Assembly: GCA_947476875.1 (NCBI GenBank)
Contig: CANJSG010000012.1
Coordinates: 1-37,409 of the forward strand
Direction: 5' to 3'
From: Verrucomicrobiota bacterium
GTDB taxonomy: Bacteria > Verrucomicrobiota > Verrucomicrobiia > Limisphaerales > CANJSG01
Length of the DNA: 37,409 bases
The notes under the pieces were generated by a model. The model was not told the DNA's origin, searched no databases, and saw nothing but the letters and a program-made list of their open reading frames with translations. The stretch's first letter is position 1. Each line of letters begins with the position of its first letter. Below, piece by piece: positions 19,526 to 28,921 of this stretch. The position numbers and the translations under genes are program-made.

Positions 19526-19776
19526 GAGTGGGCCTTTTTTGGTGGGATGGGGGGAGCTGCTGCCCAATGGAGAGACCGCGCGGTGCCAACGGTTACAGCC
19601 CGTTTTTGGAATCGACTCCAACCAATGCCGGATCGCAGGCAGGAACGGAAGCACTCGGATGGTCAAAGACCCGTTCGGGCACCCGCGGACCATCTCCCCA
19701 GGTTTGCCCGGAAATCCGGCGCCCGCGAAAGCGGCGTTGTTTCCCTTCCAGACCACGAGCGACACCTAGCCCGGAT

Positions 19777-20610
19777 CTACTTGAGCCGCCGCTGCAGCGC
19801 TGCGAGCGAGTCCTGGAGCGAATCCACCAGCCGACGGAGAGCCACCACGTCGTCGCCGACCGACGCCGCGCCGGTCGCCTCGACGTGGCGTCGACGGTTC
19901 TCGTCCTCCATTTCCTGCCGGGCCTCTTCCATGCCGCTGACAATCACGCCGATCAGCAGGTTCAGGACGATCATGGTGCCAAGGAGGATGAACGAAACGA
20001 AGTAGGCCACTGTGACGGGCGCCGCGCCCCTGGCCTCGATCTGCGCGCGCATGATGTCCGCCCAGCCTTCCAGCGTGACGACCTGGAACAACGTCAGGCC
20101 CGCCGCTCCGAGCGAACCGAAATGTTCCGGGTCCGTCTTGCCGAAGAGCGACACGCCGAGCACCGCGTAGACGTAGAACAGGACGCTGAGCAGCAGCGCC
20201 ACGTAGCTCATGGAGGGAATGCTCTTCAGGAGGGCACCAACCAGGATCTGGAGGCGCGGCACGGCCGTGATGAGGCGGAGCACCCGGAGCACCCGCGCGA
20301 GCCGCAACACCGCCGCGAACTCCGCCTGAAACGGCAGGAGACACACGGCCACCACCACGAAGTCGAAGATGTTCCACGGGTCATGGAAGAACTTCCACGG
20401 CCGCGAACCATGCACGCCGACGCGGAGGACCAGTTCACCCACGAACAGCCAGAGCACGATCCGGTCGACCAGATGGAGAAATCCCCCGATCCGTTCCATG
20501 ACGGCGGCGCTTGTCTCCAGACCGACGAGCACTCCGGCCAAAAGAATGAGCCCGAGGATGAACCGCTGGAAGATCACGGCGTCAGTCACGCATTTGCAAA
20601 AACTCTGCAT
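19777..20610 (-). CDS. BacNav-type voltage-gated cation channel subunit with Gly-containing filter
   Basis: A 277-residue six-segment channel subunit, the normal size for prokaryotic voltage-gated sodium channels (homotetramers). The ATG at 20608-20610 was chosen; the open codons upstream overlap the hydrolase gene. S4 has Arg103, 106, 109 and 112 at three-residue spacing (RLARVLRVLRLITAVP). The pore region is FGSLGAAGLTLFQVVTLEGW, with filter T179-L180-E181-G182-W183-A184-D185, then S6 (MIVLNLLIGVIVSGMEEA) and an Arg/Glu-rich C-terminus ending in a coiled coil (VALRRLVDSLQDSLAALQRR), as expected for tetramer assembly. Well-known sodium channels have LESW here; the Gly and the downstream Asp resemble calcium channel repeats. 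It lies 47 bases downstream of the serine hydrolase gene. Confidence 0.93.
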   Translation of the reverse strand: MQSFCKCVTDAVIFQRFILGLILLAGVLVGLETSAAVMERIGGFLHLVDRIVLWLFVGELVLRVGVHGSRPWKFFHDPWNIFDFVVVAVCLLPFQAEFAAVLRLARVLRVLRLITAVPRLQILVGALLKSIPSMSYVALLLSVLFYVYAVLGVSLFGKTDPEHFGSLGAAGLTLFQVVTLEGWADIMRAQIEARGAAPVTVAYFVSFILLGTMIVLNLLIGVIVSGMEEARQEMEDENRRRHVEATGAASVGDDVVALRRLVDSLQDSLAALQRRLK

Positions 20611-20657
20611 GGCGACAACAGGTGCGCGTTCCCGCCCGTCCTTCAAGAGGAGCCATT

Positions 20658-21776
20658 TCACCGCCGCAGCCACTTCCCGATCATGGAGGAAGCGACGTCG
20701 TCGCAGGCCTTCGTGGCTTCGGCTCCGGCGACATTGGTCCCGACGACCACGGAGAAATCCCGCTCGGGCGCGAGCCACATGACGACGAACCACATGGTGT
20801 TCGATCCATTGTGCGTCAGCGCCTTCCCGCCCGCCCAACCGCGCGTCAAGCTGCTCCAACCGCAGGCGTAGTCCTGCTTCTCCGGCGGCGTGTGGAGGTG
20901 GTGGAACGACTCCGGCTTGAGCAGCGCCTTCTCACCGACACCGCGCCGCAGATGCATCCGGGTGTAAAGCGCCAGATCCTCCAGCGAACAATGGACGATG
21001 CCGGCGGGCCCGATGGCCGGAGGATTGTCGGATTGCATGGGCTGGTTCTTGCCGTCCTTCACGACGTGACCCCAAGGCTGGTCGACTCGCCCGATCGTGC
21101 CCGGGACCCCGAAACCGGCCGTCTTCATCCCGAGCGGTTGGAAGAGCCTCTCTGCGATCAATCGTTCCCACGGCGTGTCTGTCGCCTTTTCCAGCATTGC
21201 TCCGGCGACGGCGAAGCCCTGGTTCGAATAGGTGAACTTCGTGCCCGGCTTGGCAACGGGCTCCTTCGCCAAGACAGCCGCGATGAACTCGCGGCGTTGC
21301 GCGGTCGGCGTGCCGATCTTCTCCCACGCGCGTTTCCAGGCCGCTGGTGGCGCTTCCGTTGGCAACCCTCCCCGGTTCTGGAGAAGCATCTCCAACGTCG
21401 CCGACTCGAAGTCCGGGTGGATCCTGCCCTTCAGGTCCGGCAGGGCCTGCACGATCGTCGTGTCCCAGCGGATTTTGCCTTCCTCGATCAGCAGCGCCGC
21501 GAGCGTCGCGGTCATCGACTTGGTGCAGGACCCGATGTGGAACCGGTCGCCGATCGTCACGGGAGCAGGGTCCCCTTCCTTGCGCACACCGACCGCCGCT
21601 TGATCACAGACCGTGCCGCCCTTCGACACCACCACGGCGAGCGCCGGCAGCTTCGCCTTGGCGCGCAATGCCTCCAGACGGTCGACGGTTTTCTCCGCCG
21701 ATTCGGCCCCCTTCAACAGCGACGGAAGCAGCAGCGGCGCGGTCAGGAGAATGGCGGACGCTTCGCGGCGGTTCAT
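20658..21776 (-). CDS. Exported serine hydrolase, beta-lactamase (class C) fold
   Basis: A 372-residue protein with ATG at 21774-21776 and a short signal peptide (REASAILLTAPLLLPSLLKG). It has the three active-site motifs of the serine beta-lactamase/penicillin-binding fold: SxxK at 83-86 (SCTK, nucleophile Ser83), YxN at 183-185 (YSN), and the HxG form of the third motif at 322-324 (HNG). Such proteins act as D-Ala peptidases, esterases or beta-lactamases; nothing here identifies a true beta-lactamase and esterase or peptidase activity is at least as likely. It diverges from the DUF1080 gene at 21869 (92 bp between starts) and precedes the ion-channel gene on the same strand. Confidence 0.9.
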   Translation of the reverse strand: MNRREASAILLTAPLLLPSLLKGAESAEKTVDRLEALRAKAKLPALAVVVSKGGTVCDQAAVGVRKEGDPAPVTIGDRFHIGSCTKSMTATLAALLIEEGKIRWDTTIVQALPDLKGRIHPDFESATLEMLLQNRGGLPTEAPPAAWKRAWEKIGTPTAQRREFIAAVLAKEPVAKPGTKFTYSNQGFAVAGAMLEKATDTPWERLIAERLFQPLGMKTAGFGVPGTIGRVDQPWGHVVKDGKNQPMQSDNPPAIGPAGIVHCSLEDLALYTRMHLRRGVGEKALLKPESFHHLHTPPEKQDYACGWSSLTRGWAGGKALTHNGSNTMWFVVMWLAPERDFSVVVGTNVAGAEATKACDDVASSMIGKWLRR

Positions 21777-21868
21777 TGAACCGTGAGGCTAGGCGGCCGG
21801 GAATTGCCGTCGAGTCCGGTTATATTTCGCGTTGTCGTCGACGCCCGGGTCGGCCAGCGTTTCCACAT

Positions 21869-22603
21869 ATGAAGCATCCGCTCGCCGCACTCGCCGCCGC
21901 CGTCGCCCTGTCCGCAGGTCTCTTCCTCAACGCCGCCGACGCCCCTGCTTCCAACACATTGACCGCCTCGGAGAAGGCCGCCGGTTGGAAGCTCCTGTTC
22001 GACGGCAAGTCGCTTGGCGGCTGGCACAACTTCAAGAAGGAAGGCGTCCGCAAAGGCTGGCAGGTCAAGGACGGCACCCTCGTCTGCGTGGACCCGCACG
22101 ATGCCGGCGACATCGTCACGCCCGAGGACTTCACGTGGTTCGAACTCCAGCTCGAATACAACATCTCGGAAGGCGGCAACAGCGGCATCATGTATCACGT
22201 GACCGTCGACGGCGGCTCGGCCTGGGCCACCGGTCCGGAAGTCCAGCTCGAGGACAACGCCAAGGCCAAGGACCCGCAGAAGTGCGGTTGGCTCTACGCC
22301 CTCTACCAGCCGCCCATCGATCCCAAGACCGGCAAGACGCTCGACGCGACCAAACCCGCCGGAGAGTGGAACCACATCAAGGTCCTCATCAGCCCCGAGA
22401 AGTGCGAACACGTCGTCAATGGAGTGAAGTATTTCGACTACGTCCTCGGCAGCGACGACTTCAAGGCCCGCGTGGCCAAGAGCAAGTTCGCCCAGATGCC
22501 CAAGTTCGCGAAAACCGGCCACGGCGCCATCGCGCTTCAGGGCGACCACGGCCAAGTCTCCTTCCGCAACATCAAGATCCGCCCGATCGAAGCGAAGAAG
22601 TAA
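21869..22603 (+). CDS. Exported DUF1080 (3-keto-disaccharide hydrolase-like) protein
   Basis: A 244-residue protein. ATG 21869 begins a signal peptide (MKHPLAALAAAVALSAGLFL, cut about residue 23). The rest is a single DUF1080 domain (PF06439, concanavalin-like jelly roll): WKLLFDGKSLGGWHNF, WFELQLEYNISEGGNSGIMY, GPEVQLEDN, GEWNHIKVLIS and a closing GQVSFRNIKIRPI strand. Members act on 3-keto-glycosides or bind glycans. An exported, single-domain form of this length is common in this phylum. It is followed by a hairpin terminator at 22647, so it is probably monocistronic. Confidence 0.92.
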   Translation: MKHPLAALAAAVALSAGLFLNAADAPASNTLTASEKAAGWKLLFDGKSLGGWHNFKKEGVRKGWQVKDGTLVCVDPHDAGDIVTPEDFTWFELQLEYNISEGGNSGIMYHVTVDGGSAWATGPEVQLEDNAKAKDPQKCGWLYALYQPPIDPKTGKTLDATKPAGEWNHIKVLISPEKCEHVVNGVKYFDYVLGSDDFKARVAKSKFAQMPKFAKTGHGAIALQGDHGQVSFRNIKIRPIEAKK

Positions 22604-22646
22604 CGACCCCGCGGTCGGAGCGCGTGAAGGCGCCTCAGGAATTCAG

Positions 22647-22673
22647 CCGGTGGCGCAAGCCACCGGTTTTCTT
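22647..22673 (+). terminator. Rho-independent-type terminator after DUF1080 gene
   Basis: A perfect 8-bp stem (CCGGTGGC / GCCACCGG) closes on a GCAA tetraloop and is followed at once by TTTTC TT. It lies 43 bases beyond the DUF1080 stop. Related GGTGGCGCAAGCCACC palindromes are common as intergenic repeats in this phylum, so it may also be a repeat element doing duty as a terminator. Confidence 0.75.
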
Positions 22674-22726
22674 CTTGTTTGGGAGTGTCTTCAAACCGGC
22701 GACTGAGCAACCGGGGAGGTTTGGCC

Positions 22727-22887
22727 GGTAGGGCGATGGCTCCTGCCGAGCCGCCGCAGCGCTTCCTAAAGTCCTCCCGGCCACCGCGGCCATGCCAGTC
22801 GGCCTTAGATCGCTTCGAACTTCCCGCGAGATGCCTTCCCGTTGGCTGAAGACCACAAGGCGGCTCGGCAGGAGCCTTCGCCCTACC
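22727..22887. repeat. 29-bp inverted repeat pair (22727-22755 and 22859-22887)
   Basis: The left arm begins GGTAGGGCGATGGCTCCTGC and the right arm is its reverse complement with one difference (T to A at position 11) over 29 bases. The arms enclose 103 bases without a supported gene. The arms could pair into a long stem, or they could mark two oppositely oriented copies of one short dispersed repeat. No transposase or target duplication is visible. Confidence 0.8.
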
Positions 22888-22994
22888 TCCTTCGGCTTCG
22901 ACCGGCTTGCCCTGGTGGTCCATTCGCCGGAGCGCGGTTGCACTCAGTCCAACCATGCCTTGACGCAATCGGGTAGGCCTTGAAGCCTGAGCCC

Positions 22995-23774
22995 ATGTCC
23001 CGCCTTCTCCTCGCACTCCTGCTCGCGTCGTTTTCGTTGCATGCGGCCGAGGTCAAACCCCTCCGCGCCCTCATGATCGCCGGCGGCTGCTGCCACGACT
23101 ACGGCGCGCAGAAGACGATCATCAGCCAAGGCATTTCCGCCCGCGCCAACGTCGTCTGGACGATCCACCATGAACCCGGCGACGCCCGCACCAACGAGGT
23201 CGCGCTCTACACCAAGCCCAACTGGGCTGCCGGCTACGACGTCGTCGTCCACAACGAATGCTTCGGCTACGTCACCAACGTGGCCTTCGTCGAAGGCATC
23301 GCCGCCGCCCACAAGGCCGGCGTGCCCGCCGTCCTGCTCCATTGCTCCACCCACAGCTACCGCATGGCCCCCACCGACGCCTGGCGTGAAGTCGTCGGCC
23401 AGAAATCCATGAGCCACGAGAAAGGCCGCGACCTGGAGATCAAGAACCTCAAGCCCGAGCATCCTGTCATGAAGAGCTTTCCTATGACGTGGCTGAACAA
23501 GAACGACGAACTCTACAAGAACGAGAAGCTCTGGCCCGACTTCGTTCCCCTGGCGGAATCCTACGGCGTCGAGACCAAGAAGACCCACGCCGTGGTCTGG
23601 CTCAATAAGGTGGGCAAAGGCCGCGTCTTCGGCACCACCCTCGGCCACAGCAACGCCACCATGTCCGACCCCGTCTACCTCGACCTCGTGACCCGCGGCC
23701 TGCTCTGGGCCTGCGACAAGCTCGACGAAAACGGCAAGCCGAAGGCGGGTTTCGCCGCTATTGCCGGCAAATAA
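22995..23774 (+). CDS. Exported ThuA-domain protein (trehalose-utilisation-like)
   Basis: A 259-residue protein of the ThuA family (PF06283), a glutamine-amidotransferase-like fold named from trehalose utilisation and linked to 3-keto-sugar metabolism. ATG 22995 opens a signal peptide (MSRLLLALLLASFSLHAA), so this member is periplasmic; a TTG five codons upstream is less likely. Typical segments are ALMIAGGCCHDYGAQKT, YDVVVHNECFG, VPAVLLHCSTHSYR, HPVMKSFP and GKGRVFGTTLGHSNATM. It stands between the terminator-bounded DUF1080 gene and the convergent esterase/SMP-30 fusion, 57 bases from the latter's stop. Confidence 0.88.
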   Translation: MSRLLLALLLASFSLHAAEVKPLRALMIAGGCCHDYGAQKTIISQGISARANVVWTIHHEPGDARTNEVALYTKPNWAAGYDVVVHNECFGYVTNVAFVEGIAAAHKAGVPAVLLHCSTHSYRMAPTDAWREVVGQKSMSHEKGRDLEIKNLKPEHPVMKSFPMTWLNKNDELYKNEKLWPDFVPLAESYGVETKKTHAVVWLNKVGKGRVFGTTLGHSNATMSDPVYLDLVTRGLLWACDKLDENGKPKAGFAAIAGK

Positions 23775-23831
23775 CCCTTTTAGGCTGCGCACTTCGAACG
23801 CCTCGGCTCCTACTACTCCGTCCCGCGTCCC

Positions 23832-25571
<1,740 letters not shown>

Positions 25572-25640
25572 GCCGGCGATTGTTGGAGGTCACCAAGGGC
25601 GCCTGTCAAAAGGGATTCCGTGGCTCCGAGTTGTATCCGT

Positions 25641-25704
25641 GTAGGTGGGCCGAGTCGCGCTGCGACTCGGCGGCCAGCCGCAGCGCGGCTGGCCCCACCT
25701 TCTC
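25641..25704 (+). repeat. Double-hairpin repeat, copy A
   Basis: An outer stem AGGTGG (25643-25648) / CCACCT (25695-25700) encloses two perfect hairpins: a 9-bp stem with loop GCT (25650-25670) and a 10-bp stem with loop AGC (25672-25694). It ends in TTCT before ordinary sequence. It sits between two divergent genes. Copies B (33086) and C (26736, opposite orientation) show the same layout. Confidence 0.85.
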
Positions 25705-25770
25705 AGGTCTCAGGCTACGGGAAGATGGTTCGCGGCTTGACCGACTGGCCGCGCCCTTCAGCGTCCGGCC

Positions 25771-26250
25771 ATGAAACTTCGCCTGCGTTGGTTCAGCTCC
25801 CTGCTGGGCTCGGTGATGCTGCTTTGCTTGGCCAGCTGCGCTTCGACCGGTGATTCCGGCGGCCTGAGCGTGCGGCTCGCGAATCTGCAGTTCACGGGCG
25901 CCACCGCCTTCGAGACGACCGCGGTGTTCACCATCCGCGTGCAAAACGAAACCGCCTCGCCCATCCGGCTCAAGGGCGCCGTGCATCGCGTGACGCTCAA
26001 CGGCCTGAAGATCGGCGACGGTGTGACCAACGAGGAACTGGAGATCGCCGGCTTCAGCTCGACGACGCAGGAGGTGGAAGTGCATTTCAGCAATCTGCGC
26101 ATGGCCACCCGGATCTCGGGCCTCATGCAGTCGCAGGTGTTCGACTACGCGCTCGACAGCACGTTGCACGGCGTCGGGATGTTCGGCTCGACGCGCGTGA
26201 AGACCGAAGGCCGGCTGGACTTGAAGGAGTTTCAGCCGAAGGGCCGTTGA
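25771..26250 (+). CDS. LEA14-like (type 2 LEA/WHy domain) lipoprotein
   Basis: A 159-residue lipoprotein with a Lys/Arg n-region (MKLRLRWFSSLLGSVMLLCL), then lipobox LASC with Cys23. The mature domain fits the LEA type 2/WHy beta-sandwich: VRLANLQFTGATAFETTAVFTIRVQNETASPIRLKGA style strands, LNGLKIGDGVTNEEL, and a final VKTEGRLDL strand. Such proteins are inner- or outer-membrane-anchored with no enzymatic activity known. It is followed after 7 bases by the GNAT gene, probably as one transcript. Confidence 0.82.
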   Translation: MKLRLRWFSSLLGSVMLLCLASCASTGDSGGLSVRLANLQFTGATAFETTAVFTIRVQNETASPIRLKGAVHRVTLNGLKIGDGVTNEELEIAGFSSTTQEVEVHFSNLRMATRISGLMQSQVFDYALDSTLHGVGMFGSTRVKTEGRLDLKEFQPKGR

Positions 26251-26257
26251 TCCCGCC

Positions 26258-26722
26258 ATGCAACCGCTCCATTTCCGCGACGCGACTCTGGCCGACGTTC
26301 CAGTCATCACCGACTACCAGTTATCCATGGCCCTCGAGACCGAGGGTCTGCAACTGCATCGCCCGACCACCGTGAAGGGCGTCGAAGCCGTGCTCGCCAA
26401 CCGATCCCTCGGCCGCTACGTGATCGCCGAACGCGGCGGCAAAGTCGTCGGCTCGCTGCTGGTCACGCTGGAATGGAGCGACTGGAGGAACGGCGAATAC
26501 TGGTGGATCCAGAGCGTCTTCGTCGTGCCCGAGGCGCGGGGATGCGGGGTGTTCAAGGGCCTCTACGCCCACGTGAAGGGCATGGCCGAAGCCGATCCCG
26601 CCGTGCGCGGCCTCCGGCTCTACGTCGACCGCCGCAACGCCGCCGCCCAGCAGGTCTACACCAGGCTCGGCATGAACGGGGACCACTACCAGGTCTTCGA
26701 GTGGATGAAACCGGGAGTGTGA
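26258..26722 (+). CDS. GNAT family N-acetyltransferase
   Basis: A 154-residue cytoplasmic acetyltransferase of the GNAT superfamily. It shows motif D/A layout: FRDATLADVPVITDYQ, YVIAERGGKVVGSLLVTLEWSDW, the acetyl-CoA-binding strand-turn WWIQSVFVVPEARGCGVFKGLY, and RLYVDRRNAAAQQVYTRLGM near the C-terminus. The usual Q/R-x-x-G-x-G/A loop is present as ARGCGVFK. The acceptor substrate is unknown. It starts 7 bases after the lipoprotein stop. Confidence 0.9.
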   Translation: MQPLHFRDATLADVPVITDYQLSMALETEGLQLHRPTTVKGVEAVLANRSLGRYVIAERGGKVVGSLLVTLEWSDWRNGEYWWIQSVFVVPEARGCGVFKGLYAHVKGMAEADPAVRGLRLYVDRRNAAAQQVYTRLGMNGDHYQVFEWMKPGV

Positions 26723-26735
26723 GGGGCAGGACCCT

Positions 26736-26781
26736 CCGCGCTGCGGCTGGACGCCGAGTCGCAGCGCGCCTCGGCCCACCT
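26736..26781 (-). repeat. Double-hairpin repeat, copy C (reverse orientation, partly decayed)
   Basis: Read on the minus strand, these 46 bases match copy A bases 25643-25688 with only two differences. The first hairpin keeps its GCT loop with one mismatched pair; the second hairpin keeps the AGC loop but its distal arm has changed to GCGGAGGGTCC so it pairs poorly. It lies between the GNAT stop and the next DUF1080 start. Confidence 0.8.
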
Positions 26782-26842
26782 TCTCTACCCGCGATGAATC
26801 TTGCCAAGGTCCGGCGCGTCTGAGACACGAAACGCACTCCGT

Positions 26843-27661
26843 ATGAACATCTCCAAACCTCTCGCCCTCACCTTGGGCCTCACCGTTGCCGCAGCCGCGG
26901 TCATCGCCGCCGACGGCAAACTCGGATACACCACCACGCCGATGATCCCCGGCACGCAATGGCACGTGCATGACGGCGACCGGCCGCAACCGCGCGTCGT
27001 GACGCCCGGCGAATCCTTCAGCCACGGCGCCAAGCCGCCCTCCGACGCCATCGTCCTCTTCGACGGCAAGGACCTTTCCAAGTGGAAATCCGGCGGCGGC
27101 GAAGCCAAATGGAAGGTCGCGGACGGCTTCATGGAAGTCTCTCCCAAGGGCGGCAGCATCCAGACCAAAGACCGTTTCGCCGACTTCCAGCTGCACCTTG
27201 AATTCGCCACGCCCATCGAGGTGAAGGGCACCGGCCAAGGCCGCGGCAACAGCGGCGTCCTCTTCAACGGCATCTACGAAGTGCAGGTGCTCGACTGCTA
27301 CAACAACCAGACCTATCCCGACGGCCAGACCGGCGGCCTCTACGGCCAGACTCCTCCTCTCGTCAACGCCTGCAAACCGCCCGGAACCTGGCAGAGCTAC
27401 GACATCATCTGGGAATCCCCGCGCTGGGATGCGGACAAGAAGCTCGTGAAGAAGGCGGCCGTGACCGTGATCCACAACGGCGTGGTGCTCCATCACCGCA
27501 AGGAACTCACCGGCCCGACGCCCCACCAGCAGAACGGCGTCTACAAGCCGCATGATCCCGAGATGTTCATCGAACTCCAGGACCACAGCAACCCGACCCG
27601 CTTCCGCAACATCTGGCTCCGCAAGCTCGGCGAATACGACAAGCCCGAGATGCCGAAGTAA
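26843..27661 (+). CDS. Exported DUF1080 protein, second type
   Basis: A 272-residue DUF1080 protein. ATG 26843 begins a signal peptide (MNISKPLALTLGLTVAAAAVIA). A linker TTTPMIPGTQWHVHDGDRPQPRVV precedes the jelly-roll domain with AIVLFDGKDLSKWKSGGG, DFQLHLEFATPIEVKG, GRGNSGVLFNG, VQVLDCYNNQTYPDG and RFRNIWLRKLG. This linker-carrying subfamily differs from the protein at 21869 and the two are only distantly alike. It may act on 3-keto-glycosides or bind polysaccharide. A strong hairpin terminator follows at 27673. Confidence 0.92.
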   Translation: MNISKPLALTLGLTVAAAAVIAADGKLGYTTTPMIPGTQWHVHDGDRPQPRVVTPGESFSHGAKPPSDAIVLFDGKDLSKWKSGGGEAKWKVADGFMEVSPKGGSIQTKDRFADFQLHLEFATPIEVKGTGQGRGNSGVLFNGIYEVQVLDCYNNQTYPDGQTGGLYGQTPPLVNACKPPGTWQSYDIIWESPRWDADKKLVKKAAVTVIHNGVVLHHRKELTGPTPHQQNGVYKPHDPEMFIELQDHSNPTRFRNIWLRKLGEYDKPEMPK

Positions 27662-27672
27662 GCGTTACGCTT

Positions 27673-27715
27673 AAAAACGAAACAGGCGCCGGGTAACCGG
27701 CGCCTGTTCTGTTTT
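27673..27715. terminator. Bidirectional hairpin terminator between convergent genes
   Basis: A perfect 12-bp stem (AACAGGCGCCGG / CCGGCGCCTGTT) with a GTAA loop lies between two convergent stops. On the plus strand it is followed by CTGTTTT; on the minus strand the stem is followed by TCGTTTTT. It can therefore end both the DUF1080 transcript and the isomerase transcript. Confidence 0.85.
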
Positions 27716-27732
27716 CAGATGGATCGATCCGG

Positions 27733-28575
27733 TTACTTCACCGGTTGAGCCGGGGCGAAGGCCTCATCGACGAATTTGACGGCTCCGGCCACGAACGGAT
27801 CGGGCGCGCCGGCGAAGGCGCCGCTGTCGGTTTCGATGGCCATGACGCCGGCCCAGTTGGCCTTCTTCATCTCGGTGAAGAGGCCCTTGAAGTTCACGTC
27901 GCCCTTGCCGATCTCGGTGTCGGTGGCCACGTCGCCCTTCTCGGTGTTGTTCACCTTCTTGTCCTTCAAATGGATGTCATGGACGCGACCCTCGTAGTCG
28001 CGGAAGACCTTGGCGACATCGAGACGGGTGCTGGCGATCCAGCCGACGTCGAGGCAGACGCCCATGCGGGGATCGCGGTATTTGAGGAGGCTCTTTACGA
28101 CGGCGGGATTGCCGTAGGGGGAGAAGACGCCGTGGTTATGCAGGGCGATCTTGATGTCATACTCCTTCACGAGCTCTTCGAGGTTATCGAGGATCTTGTA
28201 GTCGCCGGGCTCGGTGACGATGACCTTGATGCCCATGAATTTCGCGAACTCGAACAGCTTCCGGTTGTCCTCCTTGTCCAGCGTCGTGCCGGTGACGCCG
28301 AACGTGTAGACGGACAGCCCGGCGGCATCGAGGACGGCCTTCTTCTTCGCGGTAACTTCCTTGGGAGCCTTCGGGTCCATGTGATTCCCGATGAGCTGGA
28401 GCTTGGTGATATGGTGCTTTTTCGCGAACTCGACGACCTGCTCAAAGGTCATGTTGCGGAGCGTCCACGACTGGATGCCGACGGTGGGTTTGTAGTCCGC
28501 GGCCATCGAGGATGAGGCGAACGCGGTGGCCGCGACGACGGCGGCGACCAGGAGGGATCGAAGTGTGTTGCGCAT
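27733..28575 (-). CDS. Exported sugar phosphate isomerase/epimerase-type TIM barrel
   Basis: A 280-residue protein. ATG 28573-28575 gives a signal peptide (MRNTLRSLLVAAVVAATAFA), placing it in the periplasm. The rest is a xylose isomerase-like TIM barrel (PF01261) with the metal-ligand set Glu122 (VIVTEPGDY), Asp176 (GVCLDVGW), His202 (HDIHLKD) and Glu248 (MAIETD), plus ALHNHG (145-149). Related enzymes isomerise or epimerise sugars and 3-keto-sugars; recent work on glycan breakdown through 3-keto intermediates used proteins of this fold. Export of such a barrel is characteristic of this phylum. Its start is divergent from mntR, 346 bp away. Confidence 0.88.
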   Translation of the reverse strand: MRNTLRSLLVAAVVAATAFASSSMAADYKPTVGIQSWTLRNMTFEQVVEFAKKHHITKLQLIGNHMDPKAPKEVTAKKKAVLDAAGLSVYTFGVTGTTLDKEDNRKLFEFAKFMGIKVIVTEPGDYKILDNLEELVKEYDIKIALHNHGVFSPYGNPAVVKSLLKYRDPRMGVCLDVGWIASTRLDVAKVFRDYEGRVHDIHLKDKKVNNTEKGDVATDTEIGKGDVNFKGLFTEMKKANWAGVMAIETDSGAFAGAPDPFVAGAVKFVDEAFAPAQPVK

Positions 28576-28921
28576 GGGATTAGCAACCCGACTCAACCTC
28601 CCCCGACGCGTGGCGTCAATTCCTGGGAGACGACGGAAACAAACGGTTTGATCATCGTCCGCTCGCGGACTATTCAGGCATCGGCTAGGCGACGTGGCCG
28701 GGATTGCCAACATCCTTCCCGAAGGAAACGGCTCTCCATCGGTCTGGAACTCGCCGAAGGCGGCGGCAAGGAGGAACCTTAACCGACCTTGCCGCCGCCG
28801 GCCCTTTGTGCGGACGGTCCGGAGTGGGGTCAGGCTGCTCTCGCTCCCTCACTCTCAACGTCGCGTTTACCTCCACCCGTCGGCTTGCCTCGGCTCCGGG
28901 GCTGGGGCTTACTCGGTGCAC
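28576..28921. other. 346-bp divergent intergenic region with 13-bp hairpin before mntR
   Basis: The region carries no supported gene. It contains an exact 13-bp inverted repeat (28759-28771, GGCGGCGGCAAGG, and 28787-28799) with a 15-base loop, about 120 bases before the mntR start. No T-run follows it, so it is not a standard terminator. No manganese riboswitch or MntR box could be recognised with confidence. Confidence 0.6.

Larger units (their letters stand above)
22604..22994. other. 391-bp intergenic region with terminator and inverted repeat
   Basis: No gene is supported here. The stretch between the DUF1080 stop and the ThuA-domain start contains a terminator-like hairpin at 22647 and a pair of 29-bp inverted repeats that fill much of the remainder. 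Open frames on both strands are interrupted or of poor composition. Confidence 0.7.

Noticed and set aside
19777-20610. Potassium channel
   Set aside because: No TVGYG-type filter is present; the pore has TLEGW and the subunit has the BacNav length and coiled coil.
20658-21776. Antibiotic-resistance beta-lactamase
   Set aside because: The SxxK, YxN and HxG motifs show the fold only; the variant third motif and overall sequence fit exported esterase or peptidase relatives at least as well.
28800-28921. Possible manganese (yybP-ykoY) riboswitch before mntR
   Set aside because: Short GGAG and GGGGTCAGG stretches are present, but the paired regions and conserved loops of that riboswitch could not be fitted.
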